From: Clytia hemisphaerica
Lineage: Eukaryota > Cnidaria > Hydrozoa > Leptothecata > Clytiidae
Direction of reading: 5' to 3'
DNA: 64,000 bases
Assembly (NCBI GenBank): GCA_902728285.1
Contig: CACVBU010000615.1
Location: 2,361,069-2,425,068 of the forward strand
Shown in pieces: positions 33,662 through 45,456 of the stretch; position 1 is the stretch's first letter; each line of letters opens with the position of its first letter. The translations under genes were made by a program, and so were the position numbers. Under the pieces are notes generated by a model that did not search any database, was not told the DNA's origin, and saw only the letters and a list, made by a program, of their open reading frames with translations.

Positions 33662-35079
33662 TTCAAGGCTCTTGACAGAAGATCCTTTGTTTGATTGTCA
33701 ATGATGACAGTGTCGTTATTAATTTTGTTGGATCAGACAAATTGGTGTTTGTAAGTGCACTTGATAGTTTTGATTCCCATTGAAGAATCATATTCTGGTT
33801 TTCATGAATTAGATGCTGTTTTAAAGCTTTAGTGCTAGCCTGCTTATTTTGTTCACAATAACTAATCACTCAGAGACGAAAAAGGAAATGGCAAGACTTG
33901 AATAAAACAGGTTTTTACAAAAATTCATTTTGCACGGGGCAGGAAAAAACAAGCACAAATAGCCCTGAAAAAAGATAAAAATTCATGGTGATACAGATTT
34001 TTACAATCTTATCTAATTTGAAAAAAACTTTTACAAGAACAATCTCAGAGAGTTCTATCTTCCATGCTTCCTCAATACATTTTTCTCATGTATTCTTGAT
34101 TTTAGCTGCCACTCTCACATATCGATTTTTCCCATGCTTAGCGTCATTCTGACACTAAAAAGATCTACAAGAGATATAAATTTTTGAGGCCCAAAAGATA
34201 TTAAAATTTTCAGAAAACTATAACTTATTCATACTTATTATTTTCAGGTAGCCATCTTATGAACTACTGGAGAGTCTCCTGAGAATTTTTAAAATTTTCC
34301 ACCCAATACATCAAAAGAGCCATTAATGCAAACGAATGCAATTAAATCAATTGAACGTAATCAAGCATAATTGAATAAAATCAAATGGAATTGAATATAT
34401 CGAGCAGCAAATCCTGGGTAATGTTCGATTACGATTTGATTGCGTTCAATTGATTACCAGCCAGTACAAAGATGATAAATTAACAACGTATTCATAGGTA
34501 ACAGCTCTTTTGTTAGGGGAGCCTTCCAAACTCAGACTTACCACGAAAAACATCAAATGGGCACTGAGAAAACTAAGGCGTCGCGCTTCAGAGGGCTGAA
34601 ATATCATTAACCGCCCTGGTTATAGGGTGATAACGTCATTTGTGACCCGCTCCAAACTTTATTGAAGTCGTTGTATTGAAGCGGTGAGACTAAACCGACG
34701 TCAGAAAAAAACACTTTTTGGTCATTTGCGGCCAGCTTGCAAGGGTACTATAATTTGTTGACATTCTTTCATGGCAAAGAAATTTTCACCAGAAAAATTA
34801 ATATTTTAGAGAAGTTCATTTCATGCCAAATGCTACTTTGCTATGTTTGTTTTTGATTGCTTCGGCTATTTTGAAATCCATAACAAACGGCCCAATGTTT
34901 ATGCCTCAGGTTCTCTTTGTTTGACAGCTTTATGTTGGAGTCAAGTTCTCGTAATTTGGTCTAATAGCAACATCCCTCTTCTAATTTCCACACCCTTCTT
35001 CTTCGGAGATAAGAATAATAGGAAAGTCAGAATCTCTTTAATTGAAGGTAATTTTTTTTGCTTTATAACGCTCAGAGAG
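33662..35079. other. Intergenic, no gene recognised
   Basis: A stretch at about 34320-34470 is rich in CAATTGAA / TTCAATTG phrases and reads as a loose inverted repeat. A less AT-rich patch at 34560-34700 contains a possible minus-strand exon (MIFQPSEARRLSFLSAHLMF before GTAAG), not linked to anything. Confidence 0.4.
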
Positions 35080-35523
35080 CATAGTGTCCTTCAGGGTCTC
35101 TTCCCCCCCCATGCCTAGAATGAAAATTTTCCATTCCCCCCCCCTCATTTTTCCCCACCCTGCCTCCAAAAATTTTTCTGTCCCCCCCCCTCAAGCATAA
35201 AATTAAAAAGCTGTAATTTGATGAACTTAACGCTTATTGTTTTCCCTAAGGTAGTTCTAATTCAAGAATATATGGAAAGGATGGTTGTTTTTAAACCATA
35301 ATATTAATAAAACTAAGCATTATGCTATATCATCTCATAAAACCAGATGTTTTTCAATTTTGAATTGATTTTGGTGAGTTCCCCCCCCCCATGCCTAGAA
35401 TGAAAATTTTCCATTCCCTCCTCGTTCCCCCCCCTGGCTTCAAAAAAAATTCTTTCCCCCCTATACGTCCTTTTGACCTCAAAACCCATTCCCCCCCTGA
35501 ATCCAGGGGGGGAGGACACTATG
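35080..35523. mobile_element. 444-bp MITE with C-tracts
   Basis: Ends CATAGTGTCCT and AGGACACTATG. An internal phrase, CCCATGCCTAGAATGAAAAT, occurs twice as a direct repeat (about 35109 and 35389), each preceded by a run of C. Confidence 0.7.
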
Positions 35524-37434
35524 GAGAGGAAAAAATATTTTGTCTATCAGTGAATCCAACCTTCCTGATTATTCCTATCTCTAAGGAAGGATGCTGAAAT
35601 TAGAACACAGATGTCGACACTAGACCAACTTACGATATTCAAAAGACGATATTCAAAAGACCATATTCTCGCACCCAAATACACCTCTCCCGTAATAGTT
35701 GTTTTGGAGAATGCAATGGCCTATTGAATTACAAATTACTCCACATACATTACTTTCCCTCAGCCAATAAAACGTGATAAATTATCTTGTCTCTAGGTAA
35801 CTGTTGTGGAGTGATTGACTACCGTCAACTGCTCTAACTTGGGACGATTGGTTGAAACATGGGACTGGTTGATATCTGGTCTGTATTTTCACTTACTGTT
35901 AAATCTCTTTGACAACAAATTTGTTTTGATAATTCCACCAAGTGTATCAATCATACTTCTTTGTTCCTCTTAGAGTGTACAGACACTCGCGTGTGTTCCA
36001 GTACGTTTTTTTTTCATATTTCCATTTAAAAGCCTACTCAGTGCAAAAGAGAAAACGTGTATTTTTTAATACACCTTGCATTAACTCAAATCCAATGACT
36101 TTGGAGGTTCAGTGAAATGGTTGCCGAAATTGCCGTCCCATGTTTTGTCAGATAGTCTCAAGTTAGAAAAAAATCTGTAGTGGAACACGCGCGAATGTCT
36201 GGAACGAAGAAGACTAAATTAGTGGCAAAACAATGGAGTGTTTGACGTCACTCGCTCGGCAAGTTACACACTCTTTATTTGCTAATCCCATCAGGCGATA
36301 GGCGGTTAGTCGAAGGGCGTTCTTTAATTCTCCAATTGGCGTCCGGTTATTTTGAATGATAACAAACAAGCTAGATGCTGAATGGACCTACCTGATGATG
36401 AAAGTTGGATAGCAATGCGAGGAGAAAAAAATCAGTCAAAAAATATAGCGTTTAGCGAAAATGCATAACGCAATAAATTTATCATTGATTGTTGATGGGG
36501 GGAGAGGGAAGGGTTGTAAGGGAAAAATAAATAGAAAGTTCTGGTCGCAAAAATCAGTTTTATTGACAATTGAATCATGCTTGATGGTGAGCATTGTTAT
36601 CAATAATGTTTTTGTGTGAAAAACATAGAAATACAAGGAAAACATCTAATGAAAATCTGAAAAAACAGCGATTTCCGGCATTTTCAACCGACAAAAATAA
36701 ATTCTCAAAAATCGAACTCAGCCATGTTTTGAGCATAGCGAATACGCATCTTTCTGCAAAAAATCAGAAAAAACTAATGATGAAATCTCGAGAAAATGCC
36801 AAAAAACCGGTTTTTCCGGAATATTTCCGACATTTTCGGCCGGAAAGAAATGTGTTTCGAAAATCGGGCTCCGTCACATTTTAGGTATTGTCATATTACA
36901 TCAGTGTGCAAAATTTCATAAAAAAATATAAAGTACAGCTCGAGAAATTCAAGAAATACTATCTTTCCGGCAAAAATAGTTTGTTCCGGCGATTTTTAAA
37001 TAGCTCCGGCTTCAAAAATCACTTTTATTGACAATTAAACCATGCTTGATGGTGGGCATTGCTACAAATAATGTTTTTGTGTGAAAAAACAACGAAATAT
37101 AAGGAAAAAGTCCAATGAAAATCTGCAAAAACGGCGATTTCCGGGATATTTCCGGCATTTTCAGCCGGAATAGAATTTTTCTCAAAAAATCGGACTAATC
37201 CATGTTTTAGGCATTGCTAATACGCATCTTTGTGCAAAAAATCAGAAAAAACTAATGATGAAATCTCGAGAAAATGCCAAAAAACCGGTTTTTCCGGCAT
37301 ATTTCCGGCATTTTCGGCCGGAAATGAATTTTTTTCGAAAATCAGGCTCCGTCACATTTTGGGCATTACCATTTTGCATCTTTGTGCCAAAAATTAGGAA
37401 AAACTAATGAGCCAATCCCGAGAAAAGCTAGTAA

Positions 37435-37456
37435 CGAACGAACGAACGAACGAACA
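37435..37456 (+). repeat. Short (GAAC)n run in copy 1
   Basis: Four to five GAAC units. The matching place in copy 2 (39541-39573) has about seven, followed by the same hairpin-like GGACCTCCAAAGGTAGGTCC. Confidence 0.8.
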
Positions 37457-38878
37457 AACACGGGTTAATTTATAGGACCTCCAAAGGTAGGTCCAAAAAG
37501 TTAAAAAGGGCGCACTATCAGAGAAAGTTATCGTGACATTTTATGACAGAAAGTATGATTGATAAACTTGGAAGAGTTATCAAAACAAATCTGTTGTCAA
37601 AGAGATTTAACAATAAGTGAAAATACAGGCCAGATATCAAACAGTCCCATGTTTCGACCAATCAGTGTAGCTGGAACCTCGATATTCCAGGATTAGAAAA
37701 AGCTATACCTGTTATCTTTTTTCTTTAAAGAATCAACAAGCCATCAACATCAATAAATTACACACATTTACTCAGAGTACAGAGAAGCTTTTAAAATTAT
37801 CTGCCATTATGAATTTCTTGAAGCTGTTCCAAAATGAACCAATCAGGTTATGAATCGGAATTCCTACGGGAGTTATTTTCCGAAATTTGTAAAATAGCTA
37901 AGTCTGCAAAAAAACTTTTCCCGGGGGTTTGAGGAAAAACAGAACTGCTGTCATTTGTTTTTTATTTAACCAGATATCTAAATTTGGGCTGAAAATTATT
38001 CAAATAAATAAGTTGATAATATTCAATATACTATTTGTATCTATCAGAAAATAAACACTTAGAGAACGACATCGTTTATCATTTGGAATACCCCCGTATT
38101 TGGACCATTCTATCGTGGGTGCAAAATAGGGTGGAAACTAAGTAGCACCCTCAGTGCAAGATTGCTGCCTCATCTTTATTCGCCCGCGCGAGAATGCGAG
38201 CTAATCATTTTTTTCTCGCGCACTCAAGGGGAAAAGGAAAGTGATTGATATTCTTTGAAGGAGCAACGTCAGAAACAAACCAAAAGATCAAAAGATGTAT
38301 TTTGTTGTTGACAATTGATCCTGTGAAGATGAAAAGATTTCTGCTTTGCGTTTTTTTCGGAACGCTGAAAAACTCTAATTTCTAGTTTTTCCGGAATATT
38401 TCCGGCATTTTCGGCCAAAAAGAAATGTGTTTCGAAAATCGGGCTCCGTCACATTTTAGGTATTGTCATATTACATCAGTGTGCAAAATTTCATAAAATA
38501 ATATAAAGTACAGCTCGAGAAATTCAAGAAATACTATCTTTCCGGCAAAAATAGTTTGTTCCGGCGATTCTTAAATAGCTCTGGCTTCAAAAATCACTTT
38601 TATTGACAATTAAACCATGCTTGATGGTGGGCATTGCTACAAATAATGTTTTTGTGTGAAAAAACAACGAAATATAAGGAAAAAGTCCAATGAAAATCTG
38701 CAAAAACGGCGATTTCCGGGATATTTCCGGCATTTTCAGCCGGAATAGAATTTTTCTCAAAAATCGGACTAATCCATGTTTTAGGCATTGCAAATACGCA
38801 TCTTTTTGCAAAATATCAGAAAAAACTAATGATGAAATCTCGAGAAAATGCCAAAAAACCGGTTTTTCCGGCATATTT

Positions 38879-39407
38879 CGTCGCATCAAAATAAGAAAGC
38901 CTTAAGTAAAGTCCATTTTTTCAAAAATTGAGTTATGACCATACCGATGCTTTACACCCCATTTTTTATCGAATTTTTGGCTTAAATCCATCAAAAACCA
39001 ACCTAAAGTGGCCTAATTTTAAGTTTTTTGAAAAATAAGAATTTTTATTTTTGAAATTTTTTCAAGTTAAGAAAGTCTTAAGTCCATTGTCATTTTAGTT
39101 GGACTTTAGGACGTTTTAGATTAAGGTTTTAGTTAAAGAGTTCAAAAAAGTTAAGAAAGTTTAAAGCAAGAAAGTCTTAAGTCCATTTTGGAAAACATGC
39201 TACGAAGAAGCATTCATATCTCCGCAATGGTATAAGTGACAATGTTGATACTTTAGAACTTGAAAGATCTTTCTTCATTTATATTCATATCAAAAAAGCA
39301 GCTAGCTAGCCCAACATGGTCAAAAATGGCAGCCATTTCAAACCTTTAAACTTGATTTTCTCAAAACTACAAAAATGGACTTAAGGCTTTCTTATTTTGA
39401 TGCGACG
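38879..39407. mobile_element. 529-bp element inserted in one copy of the duplication, TSD ATTT
   Basis: Ends CGTCGCATCAAAATAAG and complement, with the inverted CCTTAAGTNNAGTCCATTTT phrase continuing inward. Flanked by ATTT (38875-38878, 39408-39411). The uninterrupted site is present in copy 1 of the tandem duplication, so the boundaries and the 4-bp duplication can be read directly. Internal direct repeats of AAGTCTTAAGTCCATT. Confidence 0.92.
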
Positions 39408-40627
39408 ATTTCCGGCATTTTCGGCCGGAAATGAATTTTTTTCGAAAATCGGGCTCCGTCACATTTTGGGCATTACCATTTTGCATCTTTGTGCCAAAAA
39501 TTAGGAAAAACTAATGAGCCAATCCCGGGAAAAGCTAGTAACGAACGAACGAACGAACGAACGAACGAACGAACACGGGTTAATTTATAGGACCTCCAAA
39601 GGTAGGTCCAAAAAGTTAAAAAGGGCGCACTATCAGAGAAAGTTATCGTGACATTTTATGACAGAAAGTATGATTGATAAACTTGGAAGAGTTATCAAAA
39701 CAAATCTGTTGTCAAAGAGATTTAACAATAAGTGAAAATACAGGCCAGATATCAAACAGTCCCATGTTTCGACCAATCAGTGCAGCTGGAACCTCGATAT
39801 TCCAGGATTAGAAAAAGCTATACCTGTTATCTTTTTTCTTTAAAGAATCAACAAGCCATCAACATCAATGAATTACACACATTTACTCAGAGTACAGAGA
39901 AGCTTTTAAAATTATCTGCCATTATGAATTTCTTGAAGCTGTTCCAAAATGAACCAATCAGGTTATGAATCGGAATTCCTACGGGAGTTATTTTCCGAAA
40001 TTTGTAAAATAGCTAAGTCTGCAAAAAAACTTTTCCCGGGGGTTTCAGGGGGTTTGAGGAAAAACAGAACTGCTGTCATTTGTTTTTTATTTAACCAAAT
40101 ATCTAAATTTGGGCTGAAAATTATTCAAATAAATAAGTTGATAATATTCAATATACTATTTGTATCTATCAGAAAATAAACACTTAGAGAACGACATCGT
40201 TTATCATTTGGAATACCCCCGTATTTGGACCATTCTATCGTGGGTGCAAAATAGGGTGGAAACTAAGTAGCACCCTCAGTGCAAGATTGCTGCCTCATCT
40301 TTATTCGCCCGCGCGAGAATGCGAGCTAATCATTTTTTTCTCGCGCACTCAAGGGGAAAAGGAAAGTGATTGATATTCTTTGAAGGAACAACGTCAGAAA
40401 CAAACCCAAAGATCAAAAGATGTATTTTGTTGTTGACAATTGATCCTGTGAAGATGAAAAGATTTCTGCTTTGCGTTTTTTTCGGAACGCTGAAAAACTC
40501 TAATTTCGATCATCCTTTAAGGTAAAGAGGTTGCGATATTGGGGTTGTCCTCAAAAATTAAAGTTCCAGCCTCACTGCCAATCGTCCCAAGTTTATAAAG
40601 CAGTTAACGCCTAACAACGGTATTTAA

Positions 40628-40930
40628 ACTTTCTGGAAAAAATGTGCGCTCCACCACCGTTGTATACAAAATTGTTTGGGAGGTAAACAAACGCGTTTTA
40701 GTCTGAAAGGGGTTAGGGAAAGTGGGTTTTCAGCTTCTAACTTTTGATAGAGATCTTTTTTTGGCAAAACATTTCCAGGGGTGGTATATCATGTACATAG
40801 TAGTTATAGAAAGAACATACTAGAATTTAAGGGGATTTTTGATCAATTGAACTTATATAGTTTAGAAAAGCTCAAAAAACCAACTTCCCCTAAGGAAACG
40901 CAGGCAAAAACTGGTTTGTTTATTTGGAGA
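40628..40930 (-). mobile_element. Inverted copy of the 3307-3688 MITE interior
   Basis: GTGCGCTCCACCACCGTTG, TTGTTTGGGAGGTAAA and CTCAAAAAACCAACTTCC match the complement of 3361-3650. Confidence 0.7.
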
Positions 40931-41839
40931 AAAAACGAATAACTGAAAAGCAGGCAAAAGAAGCACCTCTGGTCGCCAAGGGAAGATGCAAGAAACCAGG
41001 CGTAGTTAATCGATATAATCGATAATTTTGAGTAATCGATAAATAAACGATAAGTAATCGATGGATTAGATATCGATTAACCGATAGAATCGATAGGTAA
41101 TAGGACCCTGCCGACGCACCGGACTTAACGAACACCGGACACCCAAAAGTCCGGTGTAAAATGAGAATTTTTTTACCACCAGACAATCTCTAAACCGGAC
41201 TTAAGGAAGTCGGATGTCCGGTGTCGGAGAAGGTAATTTTTTTCCACCGGACAATCAAAACACCGGACATGACCAGTCCGGTGCGTCCGGTGTTTTTTAA
41301 TTTTTTGTTTCGTAAATGTCCGGCGTCCAAAATTCCCTGTATGCAACACTGGACTGACACCGGACTTATTGCGCCCGGTGTAAATCGATCGGCTATCGAT
41401 CACAGCTTTTGATCGATTACATATCGATCAAAAATTGATTAATCATCGATCAAATAGTTAATCGATCAACTATCGATTCGTGATCGATTATTTATCAGAT
41501 TTTAGGGAGTGGTACTTTATGGATTAACTTTCGCCATTTTCGCGAGATTAAATTTCTCCATTTCTCGAATTTTCGCCATTTTTGCGAAATTAAAAGCAAC
41601 ATATTTCGCTGATCTCAATTGGGATGTACTTTTGAATTGAATCCAATCCCTTGGTAGCATAGTGCCTACAAAAAGCAACTACACTCATTTTTTTATAAGC
41701 ATACTGTAAATTCCGGCTGAAGCATTCTAAAACCCTCTGAAAGGCTGAACAAAAAAAAATGTTAAAAAAAAACAAAGTTACCGTTTTATTTAAAGAAGGG
41801 GCGTTATTGAATGGTTTGCCTTTTTGGAGGAGCATTATC

Positions 41840-42026
41840 AATAGACCTTTTTTCAAAGAGGACGTCCTGTTGAATAATTATGTACTCCAGCCATAAAAAC
41901 AATGATAGAGCCATGCATAATTACTGTATTATGCATATTGTAATAATTATGTATGGTTTTATCATTGTTTTTCTGCTGGACTACATAATTATTCAACAGG
42001 GTGGCCTCTTTGAAAAAAGGTCTATT
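41840..42026. repeat. 187-bp near-perfect palindrome
   Basis: AATAGACCTTTTTTCAAAGAG at the left and its complement at the right, with ATAATTATG phrases toward the centre. The right flank (GGGGGCGTTTATTCAAAGTAA) resembles the 20681-21135 family. Confidence 0.8.
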
Positions 42027-42115
42027 CGAAAGCCGGCGTTTATTGGGGGGGGGGGCGTTTATTCAAAGTAATACGATCGGTATGAGATTTGGCGAATTCT
42101 AGAAATTTTCTTTAC

Positions 42116-42170
42116 TTCATACCCTCGAACACGCCCGGATTTCTCCGGGCGCATCCGGGCGTGTTCGACG
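42116..42170. repeat. GC-rich hairpin
   Basis: CGAACACGCCCGGATT and its complement AATCCGGGCGTG-like arm around CTCCGGGCGC; stands out in AT-rich surroundings. Confidence 0.6.
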
Positions 42171-42298
42171 GTCCTTACTTCATTAAATACCTTATCTTGG
42201 CCCTTTTTACGCTGGACCTTACTAGCGTTATTTTTGGGCTTGTTGGTGGAATTAGGGTCGGCGTAAAAAGGGTCGGTAATGTAATCAATAGTCGGTCA

Positions 42299-42979
42299 GG
42301 ACATGTTCATAAAACATAGGGCGAAATGTTACACTTTGCACCATAGATTTTTAATTTGTTACTGATTTATCTCTCATTCTTTTCAAGACAAAAGACTTTG
42401 GTTTTTCAATTGTAAATAGATGATATTTTGTAACTGTCCAGGTTAGATTTCTAAATAATAAGCAAGGCTTAATTAAGATATTAGCTCCCAAAGTCAGGCA
42501 AGAAAAATGATAAAAATGTAACAACTGGAAATTTTCCCAAAATGATAAATACATAATATCTCTGGAAGTAATGCATATTTTACTATGAAACTTTCACAGA
42601 TGATAAAAATGTAACTCAGGAGTGTTTCTAGCTTTTCAAAACTGCTGAAAATGGTTTTATGATAAAACTGTAACAGTTTGAAATTTTAATTTTGTACATT
42701 TTTATCACTAATTTCAAGGAAATGGTTTGGGTCTACTGGATTGCAATAAGTTTAAATTGCAAGTCAAATCATTGATAAAACTGAAACATTGGTTTATTTT
42801 CCAATAATCAAATAAATTCCTTTGAAATTTTTTGATGCAGTCCTTTTTGTTACATCATTATCGTCATTTTCACCAATTTTCAGCAAGATTACTGCAATAC
42901 TTACCAAGTTATTGATAAAAATGTAAAAAAGCCATTTTTCAATGTGTAAACTTTCGCCCTATGTTTTATGAACATGTCC
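42299..42979. mobile_element. 681-bp element with TSD GTCA
   Basis: Ends GGACATGTTCATAAAACAT and complement, flanked by GTCA (42295-42298, 42980-42983). The interior repeats the phrase GATAAAAATGTAAC with variants at least five times at uneven spacing. Confidence 0.85.
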
Positions 42980-43132
42980 GTCACGATTGATATAATATTT
43001 AATCGATAACGATACGTGATCGAAGATAAGTAAATAATTGATAAGTAATCAATGCATGAACAATAAGTAATCGATGATTGTTAACAATCGATACATGATT
43101 GATAAGTAATCGATAGGTTGTATGTAGTCGAT

Positions 43133-43346
43133 CATGGCCCCCGTCACCGGGGGGGCCAGGGGGGCCATGCCCCCCCCCCCCCAATATTTTGCAAAGTATT
43201 TTTTTTTTTACTTTGAAAAATCTTATATATACCGTTTAGAGGGGTGAAATAAGGGCAAAAAGTCGAAAATTTTCTTCGTCGCCCAACCATGGTGGGCGAC
43301 ATATTTTTTTGGCCCCCTCAATTCGATGCGCACGCCGGGGGCCATG
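43133..43346. mobile_element. 214-bp GC-ended MITE nested in the ATCGAT array
   Basis: Ends CATGGCCCCCG and complement, flanked by TCGAT on both sides (though TCGAT is common in the host array). Has a run of about 14 C near 43170. Confidence 0.65.
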
Positions 43347-43550
43347 TCGATATGTGATCGATAAGTAATCGATAACTTGGAAATAATCGATCGCTGATCG
43401 ATACCTATCGATACTCAAGATTTTTTGAAGGTCTGATTACCTATCGATTCCGGTTAATCGATATCTAGTCCATCGATTACTTATCGATTATTTATCGATT
43501 ACTCAATCAAGATTATCGATTATATCGATTAACTACGCCTGGATGCTGGA

Positions 43551-43938
43551 ACAGTCAGGCACATCCTGGCAAATGAACGGGGTGAGCATTTGCATGGGGT
43601 ATTCGTCACCCAGTCAGTGTAAATGAGATAGGACGTCTCAGGCTAAAAGCGTGAAAATGAATAAAAATGAACTTCAAACTGAAAATGGGAAAAAAGGAAG
43701 AAAACTGGGAACTTTATTTTTTCGTTAAAAGTTTCTTCAATCTTCGAAGAAAAAATTAACCCATGGAAAAAAAAATTCATCTATGCAGTTCTTCAAAATG
43801 AAGCAAAATATTTCAAACCCGGTTCAATTGCATGGGGTATTCAGCACTATTACATCACTTTTGTTTTCGACCCCTTGCATTTGCCACCAATCACAAGTGA
43901 AAAATACCCCGTTCATTTGCCAGGATGTGCCTGACTGT
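43551..43938. mobile_element. 388-bp MITE
   Basis: Ends ACAGTCAGGCACATCCTGGC and complement, continuing through AAATGAACGGGGT. GCATGGGGTATTC occurs twice inside. Flanked by GGA. Confidence 0.85.
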
Positions 43939-44870
43939 GGAAAGAAAGAAGTGTGTTAAATCAAGCAGTCAAAAGTCAAGGAAAGATAAAAATTTAACTA
44001 TGATAAGGATAAAACATCAAATCTTTTCACTTTCTTAAAATCTGTGCAACATACCTGACATATCACAGCTAACAGACACAGAACGGACAGAATTAGCAAC
44101 TTTCGACTTTCCAAGGTGATCCAACTATGGTGATCCCTACAACATCAACAACACCCGTGATGTTATTTCAGTAATTTTTTTTACCGCAGCAAGCACCTAC
44201 CATATTTGTTTTCGCTTCCTCTCAAGACGTTACGTAATGTGTACCTTGCGTAATGCATATATTTAAGGTGGCCCAAAACAAAGTTGGGCTTATGGCGGGG
44301 CGGCTGCGGGGGCGAGAAGGCTGGTAAATTTGAAATTAGGGGACGATTTGACGGATTTCAGAATGGACCCGCCCTAGACAAAATGGTCGTCGGCCGTCGG
44401 ATCGTCTACTAAAACACGCGTGGACTCGAAGAAAAGGGGTCGGGGGGTACCGTCGTCGTGTGAAGGTATCACAGCTCGAATAAATATCAACAATATTTTC
44501 TTTAATTTGATTTGATGAAAACTTTGGCCTCTCTAGTACCCAGGGTACGAGGGAGTAGGTTTGCAGAGTGTTACAAGTATGTCCAACCCAAAGTTCGTTG
44601 GTTGAGATAGACTAACTAGCGTCTGTCTTTCCTCTTGAACGCGGAAAATAGTGCTTATTATAAAAAAAATAGAAATTGCCGCGGGAGAGTGGTTTGTACA
44701 ACCTCGTTCCCAGGGCCTGATTCTAACTTTTTTATAATTCTGATGGTCGTTTCGAATTTTGCTACATCCTATATAAAAAGTAAATCGTCATGATGGGGAC
44801 GAGGTTGTGAGGTTGTGGTTTGTATTCAGTGAACAAATAGACATAGGATAGAGCCCATTGCATGTTTCTC
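43939..44870. other. Intergenic; GC-richer patch
   Basis: 44270-44470 is visibly GC-richer than its surroundings (CGGGGCGGCTGCGGGGGCG) but shows no gene. CCTCGTTCCCAGGG at about 44702 resembles ends of common invertebrate MITEs; a GGGAACGAGG lies near 46168. Confidence 0.4.
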
Positions 44871-45456
44871 GGGTAAGTTATGGCATGTCTCAAAAACTGA
44901 AAATAACCATAATTTTTAGATCGCATTAGTCGACAGAAATTGACCAAACAAATGACTAAACATGAAGGGTACTTATTTCTCAATAATTGTTTCTTTAATT
45001 CCCTTCAAACTTACACCAAAGATGTATCTCACCAAAGTCTATCTTTTGATTTTGAAAAAAAAATTTTTTCAAATTTTGATGACGTCAACAAAAAATTAGA
45101 TTTTTCGTTTTTTGCTTATTTATGCTGACGTCATCAGAATTTTGAAAAAAAATTCTGTCAAAAGATAAACTTTAATGAGATACATCTTTGGTGTAAGGGT
45201 GTAAGTTTGAAGGGTATTGAATAAACCATCATTGAGAAATCAAACTTTTAGTTTTGATGACGTCATCGATTATGACGTCATAATCAGTTTAAGCGGTTTT
45301 TCGCGAAAATAAGCGAAAAAACAATTAGGTTACACATCAGGTTAGAAACTACATCATAGTACCCTTCATGTTCAGTCATTTGTTTGGCCATTTTCTGTCG
45401 ACTATCTAATGCGATCTAAAAATTATGGTAATTTTGAGACATGCCATAACTTACCC
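44871..45456. mobile_element. 586-bp foldback element with four TGACGTCA sites
   Basis: Ends GGGTAAGTTATGGCATGTC and complement. Arms continue for about 200 bp (TAATTTTTAGATCGCATTA; TTACACCAAAGATGTATCTC). TGACGTCA occurs at 45080, 45126, 45258 and 45273. Confidence 0.8.

Larger units (their letters stand above)
36811..40507 (+). repeat. Direct tandem duplication, ~1.575-kb unit
   Basis: Copy 1 is 36811-38385 and copy 2 is 38386-40507. Anchors such as TGTGTTTCGAAAATCGGGC (36851 and 38426) and ACTTTTATTGACAATTAAAC (37021 and 38596) are offset by 1575 bp with few differences. Copy 2 is longer because of the element at 38879-39407 and a longer GAAC run. The internal family (TTCCGGCATTTTCGGCCGG, AATCTCGAGAAAA) is also seen at 63480-64000. 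Confidence 0.9.
35824..40609. mobile_element. Large composite with inverted ends
   Basis: The left arm at 35824-35975 (containing ACTTGGGACGATTGG and CTCTTTGACAACAAA) is complementary to segments at about 37541-37680, 39655-39790 and 40579-40609. The interior holds the tandem duplication described separately. The AATACACC terminus at 35686 and the interior-like stretch at 40628-40930 suggest the whole block split a member of the 3307-3688 MITE family. Confidence 0.5.
40996..43542. mobile_element. 2.5-kb inverted-repeat element packed with ATCGAT, hosting nested elements
   Basis: Ends CCAGGCGTAGTTAATCGAT and complement. About 30 ATCGAT motifs fall in four clusters (41010-41100, 41390-41490, 43000-43130, 43345-43530), against about one per 4 kb expected by chance. 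A block at 41110-41390 repeats CACCGGAC/GTCCGGTG about a dozen times. Further elements are nested at about 41840-42026, 42299-42979 and 43133-43346. No coding frame recognised. Confidence 0.8.

Noticed and set aside
33663..33869. Minus-strand 68-residue frame
   Set aside because: No start context, splice support or recognised similarity; it begins at the border of the giant palindrome.
38587..38905. Overlapping frames up to 100 residues on both strands
   Set aside because: Low-complexity repeat sequence of the tandem duplication; related frames occur wherever the family occurs.
41010..43530. CRISPR-like array
   Set aside because: The ATCGAT motifs are short, palindromic and irregularly spaced, in a eukaryotic genome.
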